A stretch of DNA of 64,000 nt, taken from the NCBI GenBank assembly GCA_023266115.1, contig JAHFRU010000008.1, positions 1 through 64,000 of the forward strand, given 5' to 3'. The notes under the pieces were generated by a model. That model had not been told where the DNA came from, searched no databases, and saw nothing but the letters and a program-made list of their open reading frames with translations. The translations under genes were made by a program, and so were the position numbers. This DNA is from Gammaproteobacteria bacterium. Lineage in GTDB: Bacteria > Pseudomonadota > Gammaproteobacteria > VBWC01. Of this stretch, positions 1-7,273 are shown one piece after another. Every line of letters starts with the position of its first letter. Positions within the stretch are counted from its first letter, which is position 1.

Positions 1-108
1 TGGCTTGAAAAGTGTCGACGACTGTGGAAAAACTGCGAGCGAAAACTGAACACCAGCGTGCAGATGGTCGTGTTTGCGTTTCTCAGCTTAATCTTGAAAA
101 GATCGTGA
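1..108 (+). CDS. IS5-family transposase, C-terminal fragment
   Basis: Reading frame 1 is open from the first base to a TGA at 106-108 and gives 35 residues, beginning WLEKCRRLWKNCERKLNTS and ending ILKRS. The pattern of an aromatic-Leu start, then RRL-x-K-x-E-R, then a hydrophobic helix, is the usual C-terminus of IS5-family DDE transposases (in complete proteins it follows a VERTFAW-type sequence). Only the tail is present, so activity cannot be judged. Confidence 0.7.
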   Translation, partial: WLEKCRRLWKNCERKLNTSVQMVVFAFLSLILKRS

Positions 109-116
109 ACAGGCTC
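1..116 (+). mobile_element. Right end of an IS5-family insertion sequence (cut by window edge)
   Basis: The first 116 bases are the end of an insertion sequence. They encode the C-terminus of a transposase and finish in a terminal sequence that, read inward on the minus strand, begins GAGCCTGTTCACGATC. A TAA trinucleotide at 117-119 directly follows, which fits the three-base TNA target duplications common in IS5-family groups. The other end lies outside the window, so the duplication cannot be confirmed. The element sits inside the methyltransferase gene read on the minus strand and removes its C-terminus. Confidence 0.7.
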
Positions 117-540
117 TAAGGGCAGGGAGTATGTTGAACAGGAGATGATTTACATCACTCCCGATCTTCGAAACATGGGAGGAATCAATAAACAATACGT
201 CACCATCGTCAAGTTCCTGAAATAAATCCGGTGAGACGTCCTGGACGGGCTTTTCTATCACCACACACGAGTCCTTATCCTCTTTCTTTAACAGGCCATA
301 AAGGCGATCCGGGTAGGGTTCTATAAAGGCGAAAGCAGTTGAGCGCGACATAAACCGTTCGTTCGTATCCAGCATTACTGCTGAAGAAAATCCTGAGCCT
401 ACTTCTATAACCTTGCGTGGTTGAAAATGCCGAAGCATCGAATACAGGATAATGGCGTCGCCATAACCGAAAAAGGCGTTATCGTAGTAATAACGCGCCG
501 AATCCTGGGATGTTTCAGGAAAGGGAACATCTTCGTAGTA

Positions 541-572
541 GAGCCTGTAAATAATTCTGTGTAACCGCCCAT
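541..572 (+). repeat. IS256-family left terminal inverted repeat
   Basis: It starts GAGCCTGTAAAT, is followed by GTGTAACCGCCCAT, and pairs with the inverted copy at 1835-1866. It differs mainly in the A/T-rich central few bases. Confidence 0.9.
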
Positions 573-576
573 GCCG

Positions 577-1803
577 TTACAGGTAAACGCTGACGCGCTC
601 ACCGAACTCGATGATAAAGCGATTCAGGGCAGCCTTCCAGTGATGGATCGACATCGTCCATTTCCTGGACGCATCCTGGATCGCCAGGTAGACCACCTTC
701 ATCGCTGATTCATCGCTCGGGAACAGCTTACGCCGTTTGGTCGCCTTGCGGATCACGCTGTTTAAGGACTCGATAGCATTGGTGGTGTAGATCGCCTTGC
801 GGATATCCGGCGGATACTCGAACAGCGTGATCAGGTTGGCCCAGTGGTCACGCCACGACTGCGCGATCTTCGGGTACTGCGCATCCCACGTCGTGGCGAA
901 ATGGTCCAGCTCCTGACGTGCTTCATCTTCAGTCGCCGATTGATCGATCCGCTTCAGATCGGCAGCAACGGCCTGGTAGTCTTTCCACGAGACGTACTTC
1001 AACGCATTGCGCACCATGTGCACGATACACAACTGGATCCTGGTCTGCGGATACTCGGCCTGGATGGCCTCCGGGAAACCCTTCAGTCCGTCGACGCAGG
1101 CGATCAGGATATCCTGCAGGCCCCGGGTCTTGAGTTCGGTCAGCACGCTGAGCCAGAACTTGGCGCCCTCGGTCTCGGCCAGCCACAGACCCAGCAGCTC
1201 TTTGTGGCCGTCGAGGTTGATGCCCAGCGCCAGGTACATCGCCTTGTTGATGACGCGTTTGTTGTGGCGGATCTTGAGGACGATACAGTCCAGGTAGACG
1301 ATGGGATACAAGGCGTCCAGCGGCCGGTTCTGCCATTCGATCACCTGATCCAGCACGCGTTCCGTGACCTTGGAGATCAGCGCCGCCGAGACGTCGGCGT
1401 CGTACATCTCCTTGAAGGCATCGACGATGTCGCGGGTGCTCAGGCCCTTGGCATACAGCGTCAGGATCTGATCGTCCATGCGCGTGAGGCGGGTCTGGCC
1501 TTTGCGCACGAACTGCGGATCGAACGAGCCGTTGCGGTCACGCGGTGTCTCAACCGAGACCTCGCCGTGCTGGCCTTTCAGACGCTTGGCGCTGCTGCCG
1601 TTGCGGCTGTTGCCGCTACCGCGTCCAGCCGGGTCATGCTTCTCCTACCCGAGATGCTCGTCCAGTTCGGCGTTCAACGCCGTCTCGACGGTCAGCTTGA
1701 TCAGCTGTTGCGTGAGTACCCCGAGGTCCTTTTCGGTCTTCATATCCTTGGCCAGCTCGGCCGCCAAGGCTTTCAGCTTGTCTTGTTTCATCACTGCGCT
1801 CAT
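577..1803 (-). pseudogene. IS256-family (Transposase_mut) transposase with in-frame amber at codon 53
   Basis: The frame opens at ATG 1803 (MSAVMKQDKLKALAAELAKD) and runs to the stop at 577, about 408 codons, the normal size for this family. Codon 53 is TAG at 1645-1647, between ELDEHLG and EKHDPAGRGSGNSRNG. Related proteins have a tyrosine there, so one base change would explain it. The catalytic DDE residues remain: D in VYLDCIVLK, D in ACVDGLKGF and E in TTNAIESLN. A shorter protein could start at GTG 1509, but it would lack the N-terminal DNA-binding part. The element is therefore probably non-autonomous unless the stop is read through. Confidence 0.85.
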
Positions 1804-1834
1804 TATTACTATCCCCCTCTAAAGGTAGAAAATA

Positions 1835-1866
1835 ATGGGCAGTTACACAATTTAATTTACAGGCTC
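1835..1866 (-). repeat. IS256-family right terminal inverted repeat
   Basis: Read on the minus strand it starts GAGCCTGTAAAT, then GTGTAACTGCCCAT, and mirrors the repeat at 541-572. The target duplication TCGTAGTA follows at 1867-1874. Confidence 0.9.
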
Positions 1867-2340
1867 TCGTAGTAGGTAGCCAGTTTTTCGAAAAGTTCTC
1901 GTTGTGATTGTTCTCTAAGAGAGATGCCAGGGCACTGATTAATTTCCTGATTGAATAGCGAGTCCTTGTTTCGCTTGATCGCGTTGATGTCAGGAATAGG
2001 CGAATAAAAATGCCCAGGTGGCGCAAAGCGTAAAAATGATGAAGAAGTTAAGTGAGCAGCACGCTTGGCCTCCCTGGTCCTGATATCCTGCTTTTCGATG
2101 AGCTTACGGTAAATCTGGAAAACGGCGCGCCCGCCGGGAGCCTCCTTCAGAAGAGACTTGATATCTTTCATTGTTTTGCCCCCGTCGATGAGCGAGTTAA
2201 CCGCTATAAAAGTGGAAGAAACATCCGCATACACAACCACCCGTTCAAATGCAGGGCGGGTTAGCGTTTTTTGTGTAACCCGCCAGGCGTTGCGCGGCGA
2301 CACAAAATATTTATACGCCGTGCTGCGCTGCGGCCCTAAG

Positions 2341-2431
2341 GTTACTGCCAGGTGCTGCCATGATTCTAGTTGAAGCCGTTCCAGATGGCGGTGCCGGACC
2401 CGCCCGCCTTGCGAGCGCGCAGAATCTCCAG
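2341..2431 (-). pseudogene. Fragment of the lipoprotein gene family found at 14771-15319
   Basis: On the minus strand this segment reads FLEILRARKAGGSGTAIWNGFN, then a TAG, then NHGSTWQ and TAA. The intact lipoprotein further right ends VLEILCARNAGGAGTAIWNGFN, then WDDGSTWR. The DNA is also closely similar over about 90 bases. The Trp codon after GFN has become TAG, and no N-terminal part was found. The 608 bases between the methyltransferase start (2171) and the exporter operon (2780) hold this remnant, a hairpin near 2719, and nothing else I recognise. Confidence 0.7.
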
Positions 2432-2718
2432 AAATCGATATAGCACCAAGTATCGTCCCGTCAGCATGGGTACTGCGCCGGCCAGCGTAATCGTATCCTG
2501 GTATCAATATATCACGTCGAAAACCATGAAGAGGCAGAGCAACCGTCAATGATCCGATGCAAACGTTGATTGACGTCCGCCAGCCTTCCCGCCGGTCGTC
2601 TTGCGTCGGCCTATCCCAAGTTGATTGATCGGCTATTCGAGCGCATGCGAACCGGGATTTTTACGTCTGTATCATCGGCATTAACAGTCACCCATGGCGG
2701 TGGCATTATAGCGACGGG

Positions 2719-2736
2719 CTGGTGTATTCACACCAG
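2719..2736 (+). promoter_or_regulatory. Perfect 7-bp hairpin upstream of the exporter operon
   Basis: CTGGTGT and ACACCAG are separated by ATTC, 44 bases before the devC-like start codon. No T-run follows, so it is not a standard terminator. It may be an operator or a 5' leader hairpin; its role is unknown. Confidence 0.35.
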
Positions 2737-2779
2737 ACAGTAGTCATCATGAATAGTTCGCGCAAGGTGACATAACCCG

Positions 2780-3919
2780 ATGCTATGGCTGGCGCTGAAG
2801 ATTCTGTTTCAGGAGCGGGGTCGATTGGTGATCACGCTGGTCGGCATCGTGTTCTCGACCGTGCTCACGCTGATGGAAGTCGCGATCTACATCGGCATGA
2901 TGAGTAACGCCACGGGCGTGGTGCGCCATACCGATGCCGACATCTGGGTGACGTCGAAAAATGTTCCCAACTTCGATTTCTCGCAACCGTTCCCGGCCTA
3001 CCGTATCAATCAGGTGCGCGCACTCGATCAGGTGCTGTGGGCCGAGAAGATCCATGTGTGGTTTGCGTTTCTCAAATTGCACGACGGGCGCCGCGAACAG
3101 GCAGAAATCGTCGGCTTCAATCCGGACACCGGTATCGGTGGGCCCTGGTCGATGGTCGAGGGTAATCCCGTTGACGTCAAAGGCGGCCACTACATGATCA
3201 TGGATATCAGCGCAAAACAACGGCTGGGCAGTCTGGATATGGGTTCATTGTGGGAGGTCAACCTGTTCAAGGAACAATCGTTCAAACTGGTTGGGCTGTC
3301 GCGCGGCGTGGTGAGCTTTACCACCATCCCGGTGGTCTTCATGCCGTTCAATGTCGTGGATGCCGCGCTGGCCGGCACGGCCTTCGCGGACAACATATCG
3401 TATATCGTCGCCAAACTGAAAAACCCGGCTGACCTTCAGAATGTGCTAACCATCCTGCGCGCCGCACTGCCGGACAATGAGGTCTACTCCCGGCAGGAGT
3501 TCATGACACGCGCGATTAAATACTGGACGATACAGACAGGCATGGGCATGGCGTTCTTTCTGACCGCAATACTGGCCGTGCTGATCGGCGGCGCCATCGT
3601 CGGCCAGACGATTTACGCCGGCACCATGGAACACATGCGTGATTACGGTACGCTCAAGGCCATGGGGGCGCACAACCTGGACATCAATCTCGTGATACTC
3701 AGTCAGGCCGCGATAAGCGCGGTGATGGGTTACGCCATCGGCGTAGTCGTTACTCTGCTGGCGCAGCACGCGATTCAAAGCGCCGGTGTGCCGATGGAGC
3801 TGTCCTGGAACCTGTTCGTCATATTGTTTGTCGTCATTGTGCTGACCTGTCTTGTTGCCGCGTATGTCTCCGTGCGCAAGATCAAGGCACTCGATCCGGC
3901 CATCGTATTCCGGGAATGA
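2780..3919 (+). CDS. DevC-like ABC transporter permease
   Basis: This 379-residue inner-membrane protein is the permease of a tripartite exporter. An N-terminal membrane segment (about residues 14-40, LVITLVGIVFSTVLTLMEVA) is followed by a large periplasmic domain. Three C-terminal membrane segments follow (about 255-285, 305-330 and 340-365), which is the FtsX/MacB-type layout seen in DevC. The start at 2780 has an AAGGTGA ribosome site. The gene overlaps the downstream ATPase by ATGA and is the first of three genes. DevCAB systems export glycolipids in cyanobacteria; the substrate here is unknown. No outer-membrane TolC partner lies in the window. Confidence 0.85.
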   Translation: MLWLALKILFQERGRLVITLVGIVFSTVLTLMEVAIYIGMMSNATGVVRHTDADIWVTSKNVPNFDFSQPFPAYRINQVRALDQVLWAEKIHVWFAFLKLHDGRREQAEIVGFNPDTGIGGPWSMVEGNPVDVKGGHYMIMDISAKQRLGSLDMGSLWEVNLFKEQSFKLVGLSRGVVSFTTIPVVFMPFNVVDAALAGTAFADNISYIVAKLKNPADLQNVLTILRAALPDNEVYSRQEFMTRAIKYWTIQTGMGMAFFLTAILAVLIGGAIVGQTIYAGTMEHMRDYGTLKAMGAHNLDINLVILSQAAISAVMGYAIGVVVTLLAQHAIQSAGVPMELSWNLFVILFVVIVLTCLVAAYVSVRKIKALDPAIVFRE

Positions 3920-4602
3920 GCGCCATGTTATCGCCAATTCTCGAAACACAGGCCGTCACTAGAATTTATGGTGGAGGCGGCGCCCGGGTCGTTGCACTCG
4001 AAGGCGTGACCATGACGCTCGCCCGTAAAGAAGTGCTGCTGATCATGGGCCCGTCCGGATCTGGCAAGACCACGTTGTTGTCGATCATGGGCTGCATACT
4101 GCGTCCGACGGCGGGCCGCGTCATTGTCAACGGCAAGGATGTCAGTGAACTCGGCGAGGACGCCTTGCCCGATATCCGGCGGCAGTACTTCGGTTTCGTG
4201 TTTCAGGCGTTCAACCTGTTCGGATCGCTCACGGCGCTGGAGAACGTCGAAGTAGTGTTGCGCATGAAAGGCGTTGAATCGCGCGTCGCGGCCGCGCAGG
4301 CCATGGCCTTGCTGGAGCGCGTTAGCCTCGCGCACCGGGCTCATTCCTATCCGCGCAACCTCAGCGGCGGTGAAAAACAACGCACAGCGCTGGCGCGTGC
4401 GCTGGCGGGCGAGCCGCCCATTGTGCTTGCCGACGAGCCAACGGCGAATCTTGATTCACGCACCGGGCGCGATGTGCTGATGTTACTGCGCACTCTGGCG
4501 GAAGAGGCGGGCAAGGCCGTCGCGATAGTCAGCCACGACGCCAAGGCGCAAGACGCCGCGCATCGTGTGATCGTTCTGGAAGACGGGAGAGTGTCGTCAT
4601 GA
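3916..4602 (+). CDS. DevA/LolD-like ABC transporter ATPase
   Basis: The 228-residue nucleotide-binding subunit has Walker A GPSGSGKTT (about residue 45), a Q-loop VFQAFNLF, the signature NLSGGEKQR, Walker B IVLADEPTANLD, and a switch histidine in IVSHD. It is of the lipoprotein/MacB exporter class, where the ATPase powers a permease of the DevC type. It overlaps the permease by ATGA at 3916 and the fusion protein by ATGA at 4599, so the three subunits are probably translationally coupled. An alternative ATG lies three codons downstream at 3925. Confidence 0.92.
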   Translation: MSAMLSPILETQAVTRIYGGGGARVVALEGVTMTLARKEVLLIMGPSGSGKTTLLSIMGCILRPTAGRVIVNGKDVSELGEDALPDIRRQYFGFVFQAFNLFGSLTALENVEVVLRMKGVESRVAAAQAMALLERVSLAHRAHSYPRNLSGGEKQRTALARALAGEPPIVLADEPTANLDSRTGRDVLMLLRTLAEEAGKAVAIVSHDAKAQDAAHRVIVLEDGRVSS

Positions 4603-5642
4603 AGCGGATATGGATTGGCGCCGGCATCGTGGTCGTGGTGTTGATTGCCTACGGGCTTGTCGACTATCCCGCGTCATCGCCCGCGCAGTCGAATGCGTCG
4701 TTACGGGCTGCCTGGGTTGCCGCGGAGGGCAAGGTGGAAACCATGCCGGGCTTCGATGTCGATCTCGGCACCGGCGAACTCAGCGGAAGAATCGCCAGGA
4801 TTCTCGTCAAGCCAGGCGATCAGGTTGAAAAGGCGCAGATCGTGATCGTGCTGGAGAATGACGACCTGCAAGCGCAGGTGCAGCGGGGTGAAAAGGAACG
4901 GGTGGTAGCGGAGCGGCGGCTGACGGAAATAAAGTCCGGTGCGCGCACCGAGGAAATCCTTGCGGTCAGCGCCAGCCTGGATGGCGCCAATGCACGCATG
5001 GAAGAGGCGCAACATCAGCTCGACCGAAACCGCGAACTCCATACCAAAGACATGGCGTCGCAGGCGATGATTGACGAACGCGAGGCGGCGCTTAAATCTG
5101 CACAAGCCGCGGTCAGCGAACTCAATCAGCGCAAGAAGCTTCTCGAAGAAGGTGCGAAACCGGAAACCGTACAACGCTATCGCGCCGAGATCGGGCTCGC
5201 CAGGGCCGCGCTGGATTACGATCGCATGCGCCTCGAAAAAACGATTATCCGCTCGCCGATCACCGGCACGGTTATCGAGCGTTACATGGATGAAGGCGAA
5301 GGCGTCACGCCCGAAATTCCTATCCTCGCGATCGCCGATCTGACCAAAATCTGGATCAACGCCGAGGTCGATGAGACCGACGTCGGAAGAATACACGTTG
5401 GCGACATCGCCAACGTGAGTTCCAACGCCTATCCCGGAACGATATTCAGCGGCACCATACGCGAGATCGCCGACTACGCCGGCACCCGCAAGATCCGCCC
5501 CAGCAATCCCGCCATCAACCTCGGCCTGAAGGTGGTACAGGTCAAGATCGAATTCCAGGAGCGCTCACCACTGCGTCTCGGCATGACGGTGGATGTGAGG
5601 ATTACGCCGGAAGGATCGCAGGGCCGGGCGGCGAAAGAATGA
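4599..5642 (+). CDS. DevB/HlyD-type membrane fusion protein
   Basis: The 347-residue periplasmic adaptor starts with an uncleaved membrane anchor (about residues 5-20, IGAGIVVVVLIAYG). A lipoyl-like half follows (GRIARILVKPGDQVEKAQ, about 65-82), then a long alpha-hairpin coiled coil (about 95-205), the second lipoyl half (TIIRSPITGTVIERYMDEGEGV), and a beta-barrel domain. This is the third gene of the exporter operon. It should link the DevC-like permease to an outer-membrane channel encoded elsewhere. Confidence 0.9.
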   Translation: MKRIWIGAGIVVVVLIAYGLVDYPASSPAQSNASLRAAWVAAEGKVETMPGFDVDLGTGELSGRIARILVKPGDQVEKAQIVIVLENDDLQAQVQRGEKERVVAERRLTEIKSGARTEEILAVSASLDGANARMEEAQHQLDRNRELHTKDMASQAMIDEREAALKSAQAAVSELNQRKKLLEEGAKPETVQRYRAEIGLARAALDYDRMRLEKTIIRSPITGTVIERYMDEGEGVTPEIPILAIADLTKIWINAEVDETDVGRIHVGDIANVSSNAYPGTIFSGTIREIADYAGTRKIRPSNPAINLGLKVVQVKIEFQERSPLRLGMTVDVRITPEGSQGRAAKE

Positions 5643-5709
5643 TTAGCAGCGTGAGTTTCTGTTCGGTCGCAACCGCGCCCCGGACGGCCCGGCGATGGCT
5701 ATTAACTTT

Positions 5710-5890
5710 AGGAGGCCCTGAATAAGTGGTTTCTTGTCATTTCGACCGCAGGCGACCGCCATGGATGGTGGAAGGTAGAGCAACGCAGGAGCAGTTGCCG
5801 GGAGAAATCTCGATGTGATTGAATCGCCTTGCGTCCTTGACCGAGAAGATTTCTCGCTTCGCTCGAAACGACACTTGATCAGAGCCTCCT
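5710..5890. repeat. Palindromic intergenic repeat element, about 180 bp
   Basis: The outer ends AGGAGGCCCTGA and, inverted, AGGAGGCTCTGA are followed on both sides by AAGTG and a (T)CGTTTCGA/TCATTTCGA sequence. The element therefore has imperfect terminal inverted repeats and could fold on itself. The interior contains the common TTTCTCGCTTCGCTCGAAA type of sequence. It lies between the exporter operon and uppP and carries no credible gene. It resembles a REP/MITE-like element. Copy number in the genome cannot be judged here. Confidence 0.55.
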
Positions 5891-5948
5891 TTAATTTATT
5901 GTTCACTTGGTGTTATCCTCGCGGCCCGACCTCGAACGATGACCTGTT

Positions 5949-6770
5949 GTGGATATATTGCTTTATCTCAAGGCCGCGCTGCTCGGCCTGCTTGAAGGGG
6001 CCACCGAGTTCCTGCCGATTTCCAGTACAGGCCATCTCATCATCGCCGCCGATCTGCTGGATTTCACCGGCGAACGCGCCAAGACTTTCACTATCTTCAT
6101 ACAGCTCGGCGCCATCCTCGCCATCGTCTGGCATTACCGCGCCAAGGTAACGAGCGTGGCGCGCGGCGTGGGCCATGATCGGGCGGCGCGGCGCTTCGTC
6201 GCCAATCTGTTCATCGCCTTCCTGCCGGCAGCGGTGCTGGGTTTGTTGCTGCACTCCACTATCAAGGCCTATTTGTTCAATCCGGTGTTGGTAGCCGCCG
6301 CGCTGGTGCTCGGCGGTTTCGTGATTTTGTGGATCGAGTCGCGCCAGCGCACACCGCGTATCGAACACGTCGACGATATGCGCTGGCAGGACGCGCTCAA
6401 AGTAGGCGTGGCGCAGAGTTTCGCGTTGTTTCCCGGCGTATCGCGCGCCGGCGCCACCATCATGGGCGGTTTGCTAAGCGGACTGTCGCGGCAGGCGGCA
6501 ACCGAGTTCTCGTTTTTTCTCGCCGTCCCCACCATGTTCGCGGCGACGTTGTACGACCTCTATAAAAGCCGCGACCTGATCCACACCGAAGAGGCCGCCT
6601 TGCTGCTAACCGGACTGGTCTGCGCTTTTTTCAGCGCGCTGGTCGTGGTGAAGGCCTTTCTCGCCTTTATCGCCCGTCACGATTTCAGGTTCTTCGCCTG
6701 GTACCGCATCGTTTTCGGCGGCGTGGTCCTCGTGCTGGGGCTGACCGGCGTGGTGCATTTCAACTCGTAA
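5949..6770 (+). CDS. uppP: Undecaprenyl-diphosphatase UppP (BacA)
   Basis: This 273-residue integral membrane enzyme dephosphorylates undecaprenyl pyrophosphate to recycle the lipid carrier for peptidoglycan and O-antigen synthesis. The family motifs are clear: LLGLLEGATEFLPISSTGHLII near the N-terminus (the E-rich motif and the PISSTGH loop) and FPGVSRAGATIMGGLLSGL (PGxSR motif, about residue 160). Multiple hydrophobic segments and a length close to the usual 270 agree. The start is GTG at 5949. No close operon partner is present. Confidence 0.96.
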   Translation: MDILLYLKAALLGLLEGATEFLPISSTGHLIIAADLLDFTGERAKTFTIFIQLGAILAIVWHYRAKVTSVARGVGHDRAARRFVANLFIAFLPAAVLGLLLHSTIKAYLFNPVLVAAALVLGGFVILWIESRQRTPRIEHVDDMRWQDALKVGVAQSFALFPGVSRAGATIMGGLLSGLSRQAATEFSFFLAVPTMFAATLYDLYKSRDLIHTEEAALLLTGLVCAFFSALVVVKAFLAFIARHDFRFFAWYRIVFGGVVLVLGLTGVVHFNS

Positions 6771-6951
6771 TCCCTTGCCCGCCGGATTGATCCGGTCGGC
6801 AGATATTCCGCGCCGTTACCCGTGGTGGTGATGAGTGGCACCGCAACCTTGTCGAGATCGCCACGCGATTTGTTCTGCCGGCGACACCGTGACTTCGCCT
6901 CCGCCGGAATGGATAACAAGGCAATGCCGTACCGACTATCCCCGCGTGAGC

Positions 6952-6987
6952 GTTCCGGTCAGAGCGCATATCCCGATGATGTAAACT
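6952..6987 (+). repeat. Isolated perfect copy of the CRISPR repeat
   Basis: The 36 bases are identical to the repeats of the array at 7941-8438 (GTTCCGGTCAGAG...GATGATGTAAACT). They stand 953 bases to the left of the array with no other repeat in between. The flanks show no spacer-repeat periodicity. The 181 bases between uppP and this repeat contain no gene I can support. The copy could be the original leader-side repeat separated by an insertion, or an ectopic repeat. Confidence 0.95.
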
Positions 6988-6994
6988 CAAGTGG

Positions 6995-7147
6995 GTGCTG
7001 ATGATGCTGGCGGCAACCGTGGTAAAGAACGTTCGCAACCTCGGCGACGTGAAATGGTGCGCGATTGAGGACGGATCCGTTGGGAAGGGAACAGGGCGGC
7101 ATATCGCGTGCTTTGTACTGATACCTAACAAGGATTCGCCCCCATGA
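6995..7147 (+). other. Possible coding fragment directly after the isolated repeat
   Basis: A 50-codon frame runs from GTG 6995 to TGA 7145-7147 and reads VLMMLAATVVKNVRNLGDV, then WCAIEDGSVGKGTGRH and ACFVLIPNKDSPP. The composition looks protein-like, but there is no clear ribosome site, and the frame is open back into the CRISPR repeat. I do not recognise the family. It may be the remnant of a gene carried in with the insert. Confidence 0.25.
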
Positions 7148-7177
7148 CTCTCTGGCAAACACAAGGAGGAATAGATC

Positions 7178-7225
7178 ATGAGCAAAAAGGAAAGGAATCG
7201 AAGCGATGAGTGGCCCCACAAGTAG
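7178..7225 (+). CDS. 15-residue ORF with a strong ribosome site, ending in a terminator hairpin
   Basis: The frame encodes MSKKERNRSDEWPHK and stops at TAG 7223-7225. An AAGGAGG sequence lies eight bases upstream, the strongest ribosome site in this part of the window. The last codons form the left arm of a terminator-like hairpin (7215-7245). It could be a leader peptide controlling the methyltransferase that begins at 7274, or just the start of a gene whose rest was lost. No run of one amino acid is present, so classical amino-acid attenuation is not indicated. Confidence 0.35.
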   Translation: MSKKERNRSDEWPHK

Positions 7226-7255
7226 TTGATATACTTGCTTGTGGGTAAGTTTTTT
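7215..7255 (+). terminator. Rho-independent terminator-like hairpin before the methyltransferase
   Basis: CCCACAAG (7215-7222) pairs with CTTGTGGG (7238-7245), and six Ts follow at 7250-7255. A competing inner pairing, CAAGTA with TACTTG, uses part of the same arms, so two exclusive folds are possible. It overlaps the stop of the 15-codon frame and precedes the ribosome site of the next gene. Confidence 0.6.
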
Positions 7256-7273
7256 CGGAATTGGGAGGCGCAC

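Larger units (their letters stand above)
541..1866 (-). mobile_element. Complete IS256-family insertion sequence, 1326 bp
   Basis: The ends are imperfect 32-bp inverted repeats at 541-572 and 1835-1866. Both start GAGCCTGTAAAT and share GTGTAAC-GCCCAT. An 8-bp direct duplication, TCGTAGTA, flanks the element at 533-540 and 1867-1874, which matches the 8-9 bp usual for IS256. One transposase frame fills the interior on the minus strand. The element interrupts a methyltransferase gene. The intact ends and duplication suggest a recent insertion, although the transposase now carries a nonsense codon. Confidence 0.93.
117..2171 (-). pseudogene. Class I SAM methyltransferase gene split by two insertion sequences
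   Basis: The N-terminal part starts at 2171 (MKDIKSLLKEAPGG) behind a purine-rich GGGGG stretch. It contains a PPGHFYSPIPD sequence and runs to ...EKLATYYE at the IS256 border near 1867. Reading resumes at 532 as DVPFPETSQDSARYYYDNAFFGYGD, then the SAM-binding motif VIEVGSGFSS, and later DDGDVLFIDSSH. Removing the IS and one copy of the 8-bp duplication rejoins the frame. The C-terminus is lost at 117, where IS5-family sequence adds the foreign tail RACSRSFQD before a TAA. The family is commonly found near glycan or polyketide-type modification genes; the substrate is unknown. With two disruptions the gene is almost certainly dead. Confidence 0.8.

Noticed and set aside
844-1872. Long plus-strand open frame across the IS256 element
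   Set aside because: It is the antisense of the transposase; codon pattern and protein motifs support the minus strand only.
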